33,800 bases of DNA, from NCBI GenBank assembly GCA_949358305.1, contig CASHSZ010000098.1, positions 1 to 33,800 on the forward strand. The letters are read 5' to 3'. The number at the start of each line of letters is the position of its first letter. The stretch's first letter is position 1. The DNA comes from Strigamia acuminata. Lineage: Eukaryota; Arthropoda; Chilopoda; Geophilomorpha; Linotaeniidae. The position numbers and the translations under genes were made by a program. The notes beneath the pieces were generated by a model. The model was not told the DNA's origin. It saw only the letters and a program-made list of their open reading frames with translations, and did no database searches. This document shows, in pieces, positions 9,200 through 18,904 of the stretch.

Positions 9200-9641
9200 T
9201 GGTTTCGGAATTTATAGGACACCTTTTAACGCGGGAAACGCAAAAATCCGCATCGAATGGACACTTTGGCGTCCATCGAAGGGCACGGCTTACGTCGGGT
9301 GGCGTGGCGGTTCTGGGAAATTACATTACAGGCCACGTGACCAGGTACAAAGTCCTGCGCACAAACGCTCGAGCGGAGTTGAATAAAAGTCCTTGAAATA
9401 TATAAATCGATTTATCGACAGTGGAACTAATTCCACGACGAGTGCCCCAACGATTAATTAGATTATCGAATTGGGTGCCGTCTGAGTCGAAGATCGCGAA
9501 CGCCCCGATCGGTTTACCATTTTAATTTCAACTCGCAGTACACGTTGCACCATCGTAGACGATGCGAGTTTGTATAATCGCGTTCGACGAGTTTGCATAC
9601 ACTTTGAATTCGTTCGCTTCGAGCCATCATGGAGATCCGAG
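9200..9641 (+). repeat. Left half of a repeat unit split by the MULE transposon
   Basis: The part from about 9385 to 9641 is nearly identical to 15464-15720, with about two mismatches in 250 bp. The unit resumes after the transposon at 13853, matching 15721 onward. This gives a direct before/after view of the insertion. Confidence 0.85.
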
Positions 9642-9751
9642 AGTAGCGCCTGGTGACAGAAAAGCTCCCCGCCAATTTTGTGCTCTGCGCATGCTCCCGG
9701 ACATAAACTTTTCGAGCAATAAAACAGAGCAGTCCAGGCGCAACTAATGCA
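9642..9751 (+). repeat. Left terminal inverted repeat of the MULE
   Basis: About 110 bp, imperfectly complementary to 13744-13843. The left arm has roughly 8-10 extra bases near CGCCAATTTTGTG, and a few substitutions. The ends agree exactly. Confidence 0.93.
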
Positions 9752-10244
9752 TCTTTTATTGGAAAATGCGCCAAAATTGAAAACTGAAACCCATCCGCAC
9801 TCCCTTGGTATCCCCTCGGTTTTATCGTAGGTTTTATTAATTATTGTTGTACTTGTTATTGTTAACTGAAATAATTCGTTTTGTATTTCATACAATTGTA
9901 TTTTTTGTCTTGTAGTTACGATGGCTTTTAAACATTTTGGGATGTAATGCTACATTGTGTATCGTCATTCAGGAATTTTTAAGTCAATGTATGTAATTTT
10001 TTAATTTTTATTTTTCAATTTTGAAAAATAAACTTATAACTTATAATTTTATTTTTATTTTTATTTCTTTATTTCTTTACTCTTTTATTAGTCATTAGAG
10101 AAACCTTGCGTTGTTATTTTACTGGCGTCAGTGTTCACGGTTCTCACAAAATATTTGCACTGGCACTTTTCTCACTCTACAAGTAGTGTAGCTTTAATTT
10201 TGTTTCAAGAATTATTTTTGTTAATTTAAACAATATTTTCAGAT

Positions 10245-12593
10245 ATGTCTGTTGAATGTAACATTTGTAACAAAATGTTTGCGAAGCAATTTAATTTGAA
10301 GCGTCATCTACACAATGTTCACCAGCAACAGGTTGCATTTAATCTTCCTAAAAAATGTCCACTGTGCCATGAAAACACATTTCACGGTTTGAGTGCTTTG
10401 CTAAACCATCTAAATTCTGACCACGATGTACAAATTGTAGAAGAAAGCCACACCTTTAAGAATTTCCAAGAATTCATCAATTGGAAGCAAGAAGAAGAAA
10501 AATCCAAAAAATGTATGTTTGTGAAACAACATGGTAAATCTGAGTCATCAAAAAATGTGGACAGCATAATCACAGAAACTTATTACTGTCACAGAAGTGG
10601 ACAATTTAAGTCAAAAAGCACAGGCAAACGCCACATGAAAATTTTGGGTTCAAACAAAATTAATGCAGAATGTCCAGCGAGACTGAAATTAAAAAGATTT
10701 CCTGATGATCACGTGGAAGTGCTCTACATAAAGACTCATGTTGGACATGCGATGCAATTAGGTCGAATGCATTTAACTGAGGAAGAAAGAAAATCAATTG
10801 CAGTTAAATTAGCACAAAATATTCCGATTTCATCAATCTTAGATGATGTTAGAAGTACTGTTTCTGGAGAATTAGAAAGAATACATTTGTTAACCCGCAA
10901 AGATGTCGGGAATGTTGCTGCCTCTTTCAATTTAAAGAGAGATGGTATTTATCATGTTAATGATGCAGTGAGTGTGGATACGTGGATAAAAAAGATTAGT
11001 GGTGCAGAGTCTCCAGTGATATTTTATAAGCCACAGGGAACAGTTTTTGAGAATATTTCTCTTCAAAAAGATGACTTTTTGTTGGTGCTAATGAATTACG
11101 CACAGCAAGAATTGTTAAAAAAATTTGGTAACAATGTTGTGTGCATGGATTCAACACATGGCACAAACGCATATGAGTTTCCCTTGACAACAATTTTAGT
11201 GTTGGATGATAAAAATGAAGGCTTTCCGGTGTGCTTCATTATTTCAAACAAGCAAGATCATCTTACCATAGAAGTAGCCCTTCGAAAAATTAAGGAGTGT
11301 GGAATTGAAGTTAAGGTGAAAACTTTTATGTCAGACATTGACAATTCATTTTACAATGCATGGATTAAAGCTTTTGAAACTCCAAAATTTCGTCTGTGGT
11401 GCACATGGCACGTTGATCAGGCTTGGAGAAAGCAACTTCGACATGTGAACAATCAGGAAGATCAAGTGATGGTGTATAAAGTTCTTCGGTGCCTTCTGCA
11501 GCAAACAGATAAAGAAGCATTTAAAAGAATGATAATTGAATTTAATCATGAATTAATCTCTAAAGGATTAAATGAATTTTCTGATTATTTTAAAAAATAT
11601 TACATGAGCCACAGTGAGAAATGGGCCTTCTGCTATCGCATAGGGCTAGGTATCAACACAAACATGTCTTTAGAAAGGGTGCACAAAACGATAAAGTACA
11701 ACTATTTGGATGGAAAAAAAGTGAAGAGACTTGATAAGGCAATTCATGCAATCCAAAAATTTACAGCCGACAAGCAGTTTGACAGACTTATATCGATGTG
11801 CAAAGGAAAAATATCCACCAAACAGTCAATTTTACGAAACAGGCACGTAACCAGTACAACTTTGAGCCTTCAAGATGTGATGGAAGATGGAGAAAATGTA
11901 TGGTTGGTGAAATCGTCATCCACAGTTGGAGAATTTCATGCTGTCTCAGAACGTGCAACCTGTACGCCTGATTGTCCCTTAATGTGTAGCCTGTGCAATA
12001 ACTGTTTACATCGATTTGAGTGCAGTTGTATTGATGCAAGCATCCGAGCCAACATGTGTAAACACATACATTTAGTTTGTACATTCATTAAGGAAAAGGA
12101 AATCTCTGAAGAATGTTCAAGTTTTTCATTAAAAGTAAGCACAGAAGATTCCAATCTCTTAGTTATTGATGAGACAAGTAAAAACACAAATACTGAGGAA
12201 ATGGATTGGCACATCAAAGTTCTGGGAAAAGAAAATATTCAAACCAAGCAAAGTGATTTTCTACAGCAAAATCGTGTTGCACTGATTTCAACATTAGATG
12301 AGTGTAAATCTATGTCACCTAATAAACAGCAAATGGCAGGGAAAATTTTACTAGAAGCAATTACGAAAATAAAGGCATTAAGTGATCATAGTGTTATCAT
12401 CCCAAATAATGCTGAAAAAACTAAAAATCTTTTGAGAGAGCCAGCTAATAAAAACATTCAACCACAGCTGTATTTCAAGAGCACAAAAAAGCAGGCATCA
12501 AAAAGAAGAAAATTAGCATTAGAAAAACCATCAGCAGAAGAAGAATTAGCAATTGCTAATAGGCTACTAATGCAAGCGGCATATGAAAAATGA
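10245..12593 (+). CDS. MULE transposase with N-terminal zinc fingers and SWIM motif
   Basis: Intact 782-aa frame with no internal stop. From the N-terminus: C2H2 finger C5/C8/H21/H26; a second finger C38/C41/H55/H60; a FAR1/WRKY-GCM1-like region at about 105-165 (YYCHRSGQF, CPARLKL, HVGH); and the MULE catalytic core with D302 in CMDSTHG, D364 in SDIDNSF, the characteristic CTWHVDQAW at 386-394, and probable E477 in MSLERVH. A SWIM zinc motif follows, C593/C595/C605/H607. The Lys-rich tail may bind DNA. It should cut and paste the surrounding element. TTTTCAG ends 2 nt before the ATG, so a leader intron may also exist here. With intact catalytic residues and inverted repeats, the copy could still be active. 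Confidence 0.93.
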   Translation: MSVECNICNKMFAKQFNLKRHLHNVHQQQVAFNLPKKCPLCHENTFHGLSALLNHLNSDHDVQIVEESHTFKNFQEFINWKQEEEKSKKCMFVKQHGKSESSKNVDSIITETYYCHRSGQFKSKSTGKRHMKILGSNKINAECPARLKLKRFPDDHVEVLYIKTHVGHAMQLGRMHLTEEERKSIAVKLAQNIPISSILDDVRSTVSGELERIHLLTRKDVGNVAASFNLKRDGIYHVNDAVSVDTWIKKISGAESPVIFYKPQGTVFENISLQKDDFLLVLMNYAQQELLKKFGNNVVCMDSTHGTNAYEFPLTTILVLDDKNEGFPVCFIISNKQDHLTIEVALRKIKECGIEVKVKTFMSDIDNSFYNAWIKAFETPKFRLWCTWHVDQAWRKQLRHVNNQEDQVMVYKVLRCLLQQTDKEAFKRMIIEFNHELISKGLNEFSDYFKKYYMSHSEKWAFCYRIGLGINTNMSLERVHKTIKYNYLDGKKVKRLDKAIHAIQKFTADKQFDRLISMCKGKISTKQSILRNRHVTSTTLSLQDVMEDGENVWLVKSSSTVGEFHAVSERATCTPDCPLMCSLCNNCLHRFECSCIDASIRANMCKHIHLVCTFIKEKEISEECSSFSLKVSTEDSNLLVIDETSKNTNTEEMDWHIKVLGKENIQTKQSDFLQQNRVALISTLDECKSMSPNKQQMAGKILLEAITKIKALSDHSVIIPNNAEKTKNLLREPANKNIQPQLYFKSTKKQASKRRKLALEKPSAEEELAIANRLLMQAAYEK

Positions 12594-12628
12594 ATGTTTG
12601 TTTGATATCTGACTTTTTGATTTCATAA

Positions 12629-12815
12629 TTTATATATAATATCATAAATCATAAATAATATCATAAATCATAAATAATATCATAAATAATATCATAATAT
12701 TTCATAATATTTCATAAATATCATAAATAATATCGTAATATTTCATAATATTTCATAAATATCATAAATAATATCGTAATATTTCATAATATTTCATAAA
12801 TATCATAAATAATTA
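12629..12815. repeat. AT-rich minisatellite inside the MULE
   Basis: Tandem 41-bp units containing ATATCATAAATAATATCGTA and two TATTTCATAA boxes, just after the transposase stop codon. Confidence 0.85.
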
Positions 12816-13743
12816 TCATATCTTGATAATTTTTCAAATTGTGGTAATTTTTTAAATTGTGGTAATTTTTAATTTTGTATCAGTTTAAAAAAAAATTTAT
12901 AAATATAAATGATTCAAAGGAATTTTTAAAATTTTTCATTAGTTTTTAAATGAATCAAAACGAAGTGGAGAATAAAAAAATTTTCTTTTATTAATGAAAA
13001 ATAATAATAATAATAAAAAAAATTAATACTTTCAATTTTCATTCCATCCCAACAACGGTAATTGGAAGCAAAAAAACTAAAATAATTCCTCCAACGATCC
13101 CCGATTACAGGTAGGTCTAAACCCTAAAAATTATTAAAAATAAAATAAACTAAAAGAAAAATATTTTCTAAATGTTTAGCAAATTACTTTGAGCAGTGAA
13201 GCTTTAGAGAAAATCAGCCTTACATCGAATCCCCAAACTTCAGATCCCAAGCAAAGAGGAATCAAACCAAAGCACCATCTGCGCCAAACAAACAATTAAA
13301 AATTACTCAATCAAATTCCAAAATGCCAAATTTTTACCTCCTTTTAGCATTCCACTCGTGCAAACGGCAAAAATGGATAACCACTGACACTGAAAGAATA
13401 ATAATTCAACCGTCCATTAAAAAGTAATGAAATAAATATAAAATAAAAAATTTAAATCAATATCATTACAAGTACAGACTAGCAAACTCCAGCCAATCCC
13501 AGGATCTACGACAGTCGCAGGAATAGCAAATATTCAGAGGACATGTATCTAAAAGATAAAAAATAAAATAATCAGTTGAATATTAGGCACAATGCGACTT
13601 ATTTCAGTTGGAAATGTGTAACTTAAGCCTAATTAAGCTTACTTGTCCATGATTTTTACTCACCAAAACACATTATAAAATACATTTTGCAGAAAATAAG
13701 GAAATAAATAGTAGAACGAGTGGAAGGTTTCACTTTACCGGTC
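12816..13743. other. Non-coding 3' region of the MULE
   Basis: No gene seen. AATAAA at 12971-12976 is the likely polyadenylation signal of the transposase transcript. Confidence 0.5.
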
Positions 13744-13843
13744 TGCATTAGTTGCTCCTGGACTGCTCTATTTTATTGCTGGAAAAGTAATGTCCGGGAG
13801 CATGCGCAGAGCACGCGGAGCTTTTCTGTCGCCAGGCGCTACT
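13744..13843 (-). repeat. Right terminal inverted repeat of the MULE
   Basis: Reverse complement matches 9642-9751. The outer end reads GGCGCTACT and is followed directly by the target duplication AGATCCGAG at 13844-13852. Confidence 0.93.
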
Positions 13844-13852
13844 AGATCCGAG

Positions 13853-14335
13853 GGTTTCGGTCGAAATTTCCTGAATCGATTTGAAACGGTATTTCCCACC
13901 CACGGGTGTTCTGCTCCACCACGAACATTCCGGCGACCATTGCGGCGACCATTGCGGCAACGAGCGCCTCACCTACGGTGAATGCGGGGCAGCTGGCACC
14001 GACGAGTGTCGGCAGCCCCAACAACTTGTTCCAAAATAAGCCCACAGACAGACACACCTATAAAGCGTGTTTATTTCAAACAATTGTGCAAAAACACCCA
14101 TTTAATTGTTTATTTATTTGTTCCTCGTGATACGCGCGTGGCCTGTGCGTTGACGACGTGTTCGCGATTTCACGACGGAATTCGTGGATCCGTTCGTCGG
14201 GATTGGACTTTTGGGTGTCGGGTGAAAACGACCGACCGGGGACGAAATTCGAGGCGGAGAAGGGAGAAGGGAGCAAACAAGCGCGCGCGCAAGACGCCAA
14301 ACGGAGTAAAAAAAATATCCAAAGAAGATGACTAA
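13853..14335 (+). repeat. Right half of the split repeat unit
   Basis: Continues the unit interrupted by the MULE: GGTTTCGGTCGAAATTTCC matches 15721 onward. It contains the GGCAGCTGGCACCGACGAG...CAAAATAA module (13987-14040), and a segment at 14160-14335 that recurs diverged at 16945-17095. Confidence 0.7.
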
Positions 14336-14767
14336 ACTTTACTTTACTTTACTTAATTTTCGAATACTATGAGCACCCGGGATTCCATACTAAGGTCGAA
14401 ATGACTAAAGTCGAAATCCCGTTTCGACCTAATTCGTTTCGACCCAGGTATCCCATCTAGTCTAAAATAAAAACAAACTCGCTGTTCACTGAAATATCTA
14501 TATTTAAAGTTTTTACAGTTTTTACAGTTTGCAGAATGTTATAAAAAAAAAAAAAAAATAAAATAAAATAAATAAATAAATAAAAATAAAAATAAAAACA
14601 AATAAACAAATAAAACGGAATAAAACGAAACGATGAAACAACGATACATTGAAGCGACGATTATATGGTGGAATAACGCCGAAAAAGTTACGCGAAAACG
14701 ACAGTTATTTATTTGTATAACATTTTTTTCCCACATTTTTTACCCCATTCACACATAGGATTGCCAT
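14336..14767. other. Spacer with palindromic GTCGAAA motifs and A-rich tract
   Basis: At 14395-14450 the motif GTCGAAA occurs in both orientations several times and can fold on itself. A 14542-14610 A/AAAT tract follows. No gene is seen. Confidence 0.4.
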
Positions 14768-15311
14768 TTATTGACACTTGTACATTTTATCTGGATATTC
14801 GACAAAGTACAAATTTGTCCATGGAACAAATCCATACTCGAATGGGATGGTGACGCCAAGTTTACGGTCTTTGAAGAATCGATCAAACCGCGCGCAAGAC
14901 ATATTCGAGTCCCAAAGGAAACGCATCCCCAAGACGAGAGTTCTTTCTTTCGTCACGACGATGAAGTTGGTTTCGGTGCCTCGATTCACCCACTCGACGT
15001 TCATCTTGATCTGTCCAATTATTTGGAAATGGTCACCAACGATGTTTTTTAGGTACCGGTGTCTATCGTCGTCGTCGTCTAGTTCGCGGATACTGTCCCG
15101 AGGGTAGCCCGTTTCTTCGAATAAACGTTCGTCGATGGCGCAGAAGCGCGACCACTCGATTACCAGGGCATTACGCGCGAGATTCCCTATCTTCACCTTG
15201 AGCAAGGGATGTTCGTTCGTGGGTTCAAGCGGTTTCGGCTGAATAAGAGAAGTTTTAGATTAAAAATTATACGAAACAATTCGTATCTGTTTCTGGAATT
15301 ACCTGGAACAT
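14768..15311 (-). CDS. Retropepsin-like domain protein without the catalytic Asp-Thr-Gly
   Basis: Exons on the minus strand: 15311-15303 (ATG TTC CAG, donor GTAATT) and 15238-14768, phase 0, 159 aa; an in-frame TGA lies two codons before the ATG. The fold pattern of retroviral-type aspartic proteases is visible: LLKVKIGN strand (15-22), ALVIEWSRFCAIDERLF (27-43), GQIKMNVEW (78-86), TNFIVVTK (93-100) and LVLGMRFL (104-111). The second and fifth segments correspond to the active-site strand and the hydrophobic Leu-Gly loop. But residues 30-32 read Ile-Glu-Trp where Asp-Thr/Ser-Gly is expected, so proteolysis is unlikely. No reverse transcriptase, integrase or LTR is nearby, which argues for a domesticated gene and not a live retroelement. 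AATAAA overlaps the stop codon (14772-14767). Homology is judged by eye only. Confidence 0.65.
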
Positions 15312-15394
15312 GGTTCAATGTTGCGAGGAACGCCAACGAGACGCGGAAAACAGTCTTGTATCGTGTCTGAACTTGATTTGGATGCAAATGAGAC

Positions 15395-15760
15395 ACGGGT
15401 TACGTCAGATGGCGTGGCGGTTGTGAGAAATTACATCACACAGGCGCTCGCGCGGAGTTAAATAAAAATCCTTGAAATATATAAATCGATTTATCGACAG
15501 TGGAACTAATTCCACGACGAGTGCCCCAACGATTAATTAGATTATCGAATTGGGTGCCGTCTGAGTCGAAGATCGCGAACGCCCCGATCGGTTTACCATT
15601 TTAATTTCAACTCGCAGTACACGTTGCACCATCGTAGACGATGTGAGTTTGTATAATCGCGTTCGACGAGTTTGCAGACACTTTGAATTCGTTCGCTTCG
15701 AGCCATCATGGAGATCCGAGGGTTTCGGTCACAATTTCCTGAATCGATTTGATACGGTTG
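15395..15760 (+). repeat. Repeat unit carrying the MULE empty site
   Basis: Matches 9385-9641 then 13853 onward without the transposon; AGATCCGAG occurs once, at 15712-15720, continuing into GGTTTCGGTC. It serves as the pre-insertion reference. Confidence 0.9.
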
Positions 15761-17450
15761 TTCTGCTCCGCCACGAACACTCCCTGGTTCGTCAAAAAAC
15801 ACTCCAAAGTGGGTTCGTCGGAGAACACGGGGCAGTTGGCGACCGATGCGCGCCGACAGCCCCGACAAATTGTTCCAAAATAAATCCAAGCTCCCACAAC
15901 GTTGTTTTCGATACGCGCGTTCCTACACGCGATGACGCGCGTGATGCGATGCGGGTGAGTGTGACACGGGTTTTCGAATTGGGCGTCGACGATGATGTTT
16001 GTCAACGTGGATAAACGTCCGCAAAGTGCCCGGAACGCAGTTAATTACCGACGAGAATTGAAAATGTAATTGTTTTTGATAAAAAGAAACCCTCGTAACG
16101 TTGAAACGATAAAGAGAACGCAAAATTCGGATTCGAATTCAGGTTCGATCCGCGAACTGTCGAGGCGCGACATGCCAAGCGTGGAGGGGAGCGTTTATCG
16201 CTCATAGGTGCCCGATGATCGGAGATGGGTGGGTGATGGGTGGGTGATCGGTACCAGACAGACACAAAACAGAATAAAATCTACCCCCGTACTTCGGTCG
16301 TCACTAAGATTACCTTCGCAGTGACCGACTAGAATAAGAGTTTTGCAAAATATCCGTCGTTTCATATTTTAATTTTGTCTTTCCGGCGTCTCGCGCCATC
16401 GCTTTCGACGTGAGTTTGTGTCATTGCGTTCGGTGGATTTGCAAGCGCCTCTAGGTCGATCGAGACCAGACACGCTTACTTCAGAGTAGGGACCACTCCA
16501 CCACAAACATTCCGAGGGTATTGGCGCGCAAAAAGGACGGGGTCCTATCTTCTCGCCACGCAGAATACGGGCAGCCAGCATTGGCAGCCCCCAATAACTT
16601 GTTCCAAAATAAGATCGAGTTGATTAGATTCCTTCACTCATCCCGTAAATACCGTAAATTTCGTAAATGTCACAATACGTGGTGAAAATGATGCGTCACG
16701 TGTCTTATCGCGCATTGGGTCACATTTAAACGCACGTATCGTTAAGGGTGTCGCGTTCATGGTGGTACATTGGTGCCGGGATGTTCAGATACGCGCTCCC
16801 GTACGCTTCCACAGCGTTGGTATTGTTTGGTTATAGCGATTGTTTGTTCCAAATAATTGTGCAAAAACACTAGTTTAATTGTTTATATATTTAATCCTCG
16901 GGAGATGCTGTGCGACCTATACGCCGACCCCAAGCTCGTGATTTTGCTGCGGATTTCGTGGATCTGTCCGGGCTTTTGGGCGCCGGACAAAAAAAAAGTT
17001 CGATTGGAAATGGGTCCCCGGACGAAGAAAAGAGAAAGGAGTAGACACGCGCGCGTGGGACACCCTGTGGAATAAAAAATACCCATGGAAGACAATGAAA
17101 GTTTAATCCCACAATCGTCGAATCGGTTTCGTGGTTTGCGCTCCAACTGTTAATTAGATTATCGTCGTTGGGACCGATTGAAACAAATTGTTTTGTGAAA
17201 AATTTGCAGTTTCAGATTTTAACTTTATCTATCTCCCAGACTTCTTGCCCCATCGCTGTCTACGCTGTCTACGCGAGCCAGGCGACAATATGAGTCCTGA
17301 GGTCCGAGAGCGAGTCTGCATGTCCCAGGGGACGGCATGCGAGTAGCCACTCGTGCGCCCCTTGCCATCGCCAGACATGCTTTCGCCAAAGTATGAACCG
17401 TGACAACTATATTAAAACAATGTTTATTCGATCGAAGGAATCTATACAAC
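15761..17450 (+). repeat. Diverged ~1 kb repeat units
   Basis: Successive modules: GGGGCAGTTGGC...CAAAATAAA (15829, 16563); the GTGATGCGATG...GTGACACGG segment (15905-16030); the AATTGAAAATGTAATTG...GTTGAAACGATAAAG segment (16055-16112); the TTTTAATTTT...splice-like segment (16331, 17178); and the CGCGCATTGG...AAACGCACGT segment (16705). No gene is seen in it. Confidence 0.65.
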
Positions 17451-17562
17451 AATTATGAGTACACTTGTCAATTTATTTATCTATTTATTTGATAGAATCT
17501 TGGTTGTGGTCACTGTCGGTCACATCGTAACCATCGTCTTCAAGGCCCATCACCCCTTCTCC

Positions 17563-18245
17563 CTACCACTCCTTTTCATCGCCGTTATCATCGAGTCCTT
17601 CGTAACCACAGCCATCTTCCTCCTCCATCATGTCCACCATGTCCATCTCCATTTCCTTCACCTCCGCCTGCACCGCCTCTAGCTTCTTCCCCACCGACTT
17701 CAACACGCACAACGTCTTCGTCTTCTTTTCCCGCCATCTCGCCGCTTTCTCCATTCGCTCCGCAACCACTTTGTCCAGTTGCTCCGCCAACACCTTCTCC
17801 ATTCGCTTCGCCATAACCTTCTCCACCACATTCTCCGCCACATTCTCCGCCACATTCTTCACCACATTCTTCACCACATTCTCCATTTTTTCTGTTATCA
17901 CCGCCTCGACCCTTGTTGCCAATCTCTCTTCCCGCAGCACCGAAGGTGAAGACGGCGGCGGCAATGATGTCTCTCTTCGCGACTGGAAAGGGAAAGGGAG
18001 AAAAAAAAAAAAGAGAATAAGCAAATAAATAAAACCCAAGACGTGGCGCGTACCCTCTTGATCAGCGTCAGTTTACTCCTTTTCTGCCTGCCTGGACGCT
18101 TGGACAAAGCGGGATCGAGCGGTACCGACGCGATAGCGGCAGTCGACGACGGCGATGTGGTTCTAGTCCGCGTCGCACGGAGAACGGGCGCCGAGATGGA
18201 CGATGTCTCCCCTTCCCCTTTCACCTTCCATGTTCCTGTCATCAT
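17563..18245 (-). CDS. Two-exon coiled-coil protein, family copy 2
   Basis: Minus-strand exons: 18250-18054 (ATG at 18245, five nt after TTTTTCAG) and 17982-17563 (TAG), phase 0, 203 aa. Exon 1 ends in a basic cluster (KRPGRQKRSKLTLIKR), a likely nuclear localisation signal. Exon 2 starts SRRETSL and runs into a Val/Glu/Lys/Asn repeat region with units such as VVKNVVKNVAENVAENVVEK and MEKVLAEQLDKVVAERMEK, then an acidic C-terminus (DMMEEEDG, DDNGDEKEW). It shares layout, intron phase and length with the genes at 7905 and 32909, but not the SMEL/SMEY ending. The VKN/AEN repeat seems to have grown by short tandem duplications (the ACATTCTC-type 15-nt unit near 17820-17885). Function unknown. 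Confidence 0.7.
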
Positions 18246-18496
18246 GGTCTCTGAAAAAGAAAAAAACGCGATAGATAAAATCAAAAGAAAAAGAAAAAAA
18301 AAAAAACAAAAAAAAAAAAAACAAATGGGTTATTAAATTGAGCTTCATTTTCTGTTAGCAACAATAACCAAACAAACAAATTTTTTCTGCGCGCGCGCTT
18401 ACGGATACAATACGTGCATAATTGGGCGGGAATAATTGACAAATGATACCACAAAACACTTGGCTCATTCGCTCGTTCACTCGCTCGCTCACTCAC

Positions 18497-18575
18497 GTTT
18501 AACGAAACGAAACTAAACACGCAACTGCAAACGCAAACTGTCTTTGCCCGGCTCTAGCCCGATTTAAAAATGGCG
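18497..18575 (-). promoter_or_regulatory. Promoter motif and non-coding first exon of the 17563-18245 gene
   Basis: On the minus strand CGCCATTTTT (18575 downward) is followed by TTTCGTTAAAC then donor GTGAGTGAGCG (exon end 18497). Spacing of about 75 nt matches the paralogue at 32334-32413. Confidence 0.4.
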
Positions 18576-18824
18576 ACAATTGAAACGAAGCTTCGTGCTT
18601 CACTGCAACGTGGTGTCGACGAGAGCGAGGGCGAGAGCGAGAGTGAGAGCGAGAGAAAGCGAGTGAGTGGGTGAGTAAGTAAGTAATCAAGTGGAGCATG
18701 CGTGGACTGGCGACGATATTTCCGCAGTCGTTCAATTTGGCGTGGGTTTACAACTCCGCTTATTTGGTCGCTGATCGAGTCGGCACGCACTTTAAACATG
18801 TCGACGGCAAACAATACACGCGGG

Positions 18825-18902
18825 AAAAAAAATAACGCTAAGTTGTACGTAAGAAGAGTCTTCATTATGAATAAATGCAAAGGACCGAACCCCGAATATC
18901 CG
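18825..18902 (+). pseudogene. Hsp90-like fragment
   Basis: In one frame these 78 nt encode KKNNAKLYVRRVFIM followed by a Cys and then PEY. This matches the highly conserved middle-domain segment of Hsp90 (KNN-x-KLYVRRVFIM-x-x-C, then PEY) at nearly every position of the core. Some normally conserved acidic residues are changed, and the flanking frame (open from 18702 to 19043) shows no Hsp90 similarity. It is therefore a relic or captured piece, and not a chaperone gene. Confidence 0.65.
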
Positions 18903-18904
18903 AG

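Larger units (their letters stand above)
9642..13843 (+). mobile_element. Complete MULE (Mutator-like) DNA transposon, 4202 bp
   Basis: The element is bounded by long terminal inverted repeats (9642-9751 and 13744-13843), both starting AGTAGCGCCTGG from the outside. It is flanked by a perfect 9-bp target duplication AGATCCGAG (9633-9641 and 13844-13852). It carries one intact transposase gene on the plus strand. Interior base composition is AT-rich and unlike the neighbouring GC-rich exons. Nine-base duplications and ~100-bp inverted repeats are typical of MULEs. The related sequence at 15710-15760 shows the uninterrupted site. Confidence 0.95.

Noticed and set aside
376-10245. Spliced-leader trans-splicing as the reason for acceptors next to start codons
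   Set aside because: Conserved donors after putative first exons (7192, 32413) favour ordinary leader introns. It remains possible for genes without a visible first exon.
14768-15311. An LTR retrotransposon around the retropepsin-like gene
   Set aside because: No reverse transcriptase, integrase, primer-binding site or paired LTRs found within several kb.
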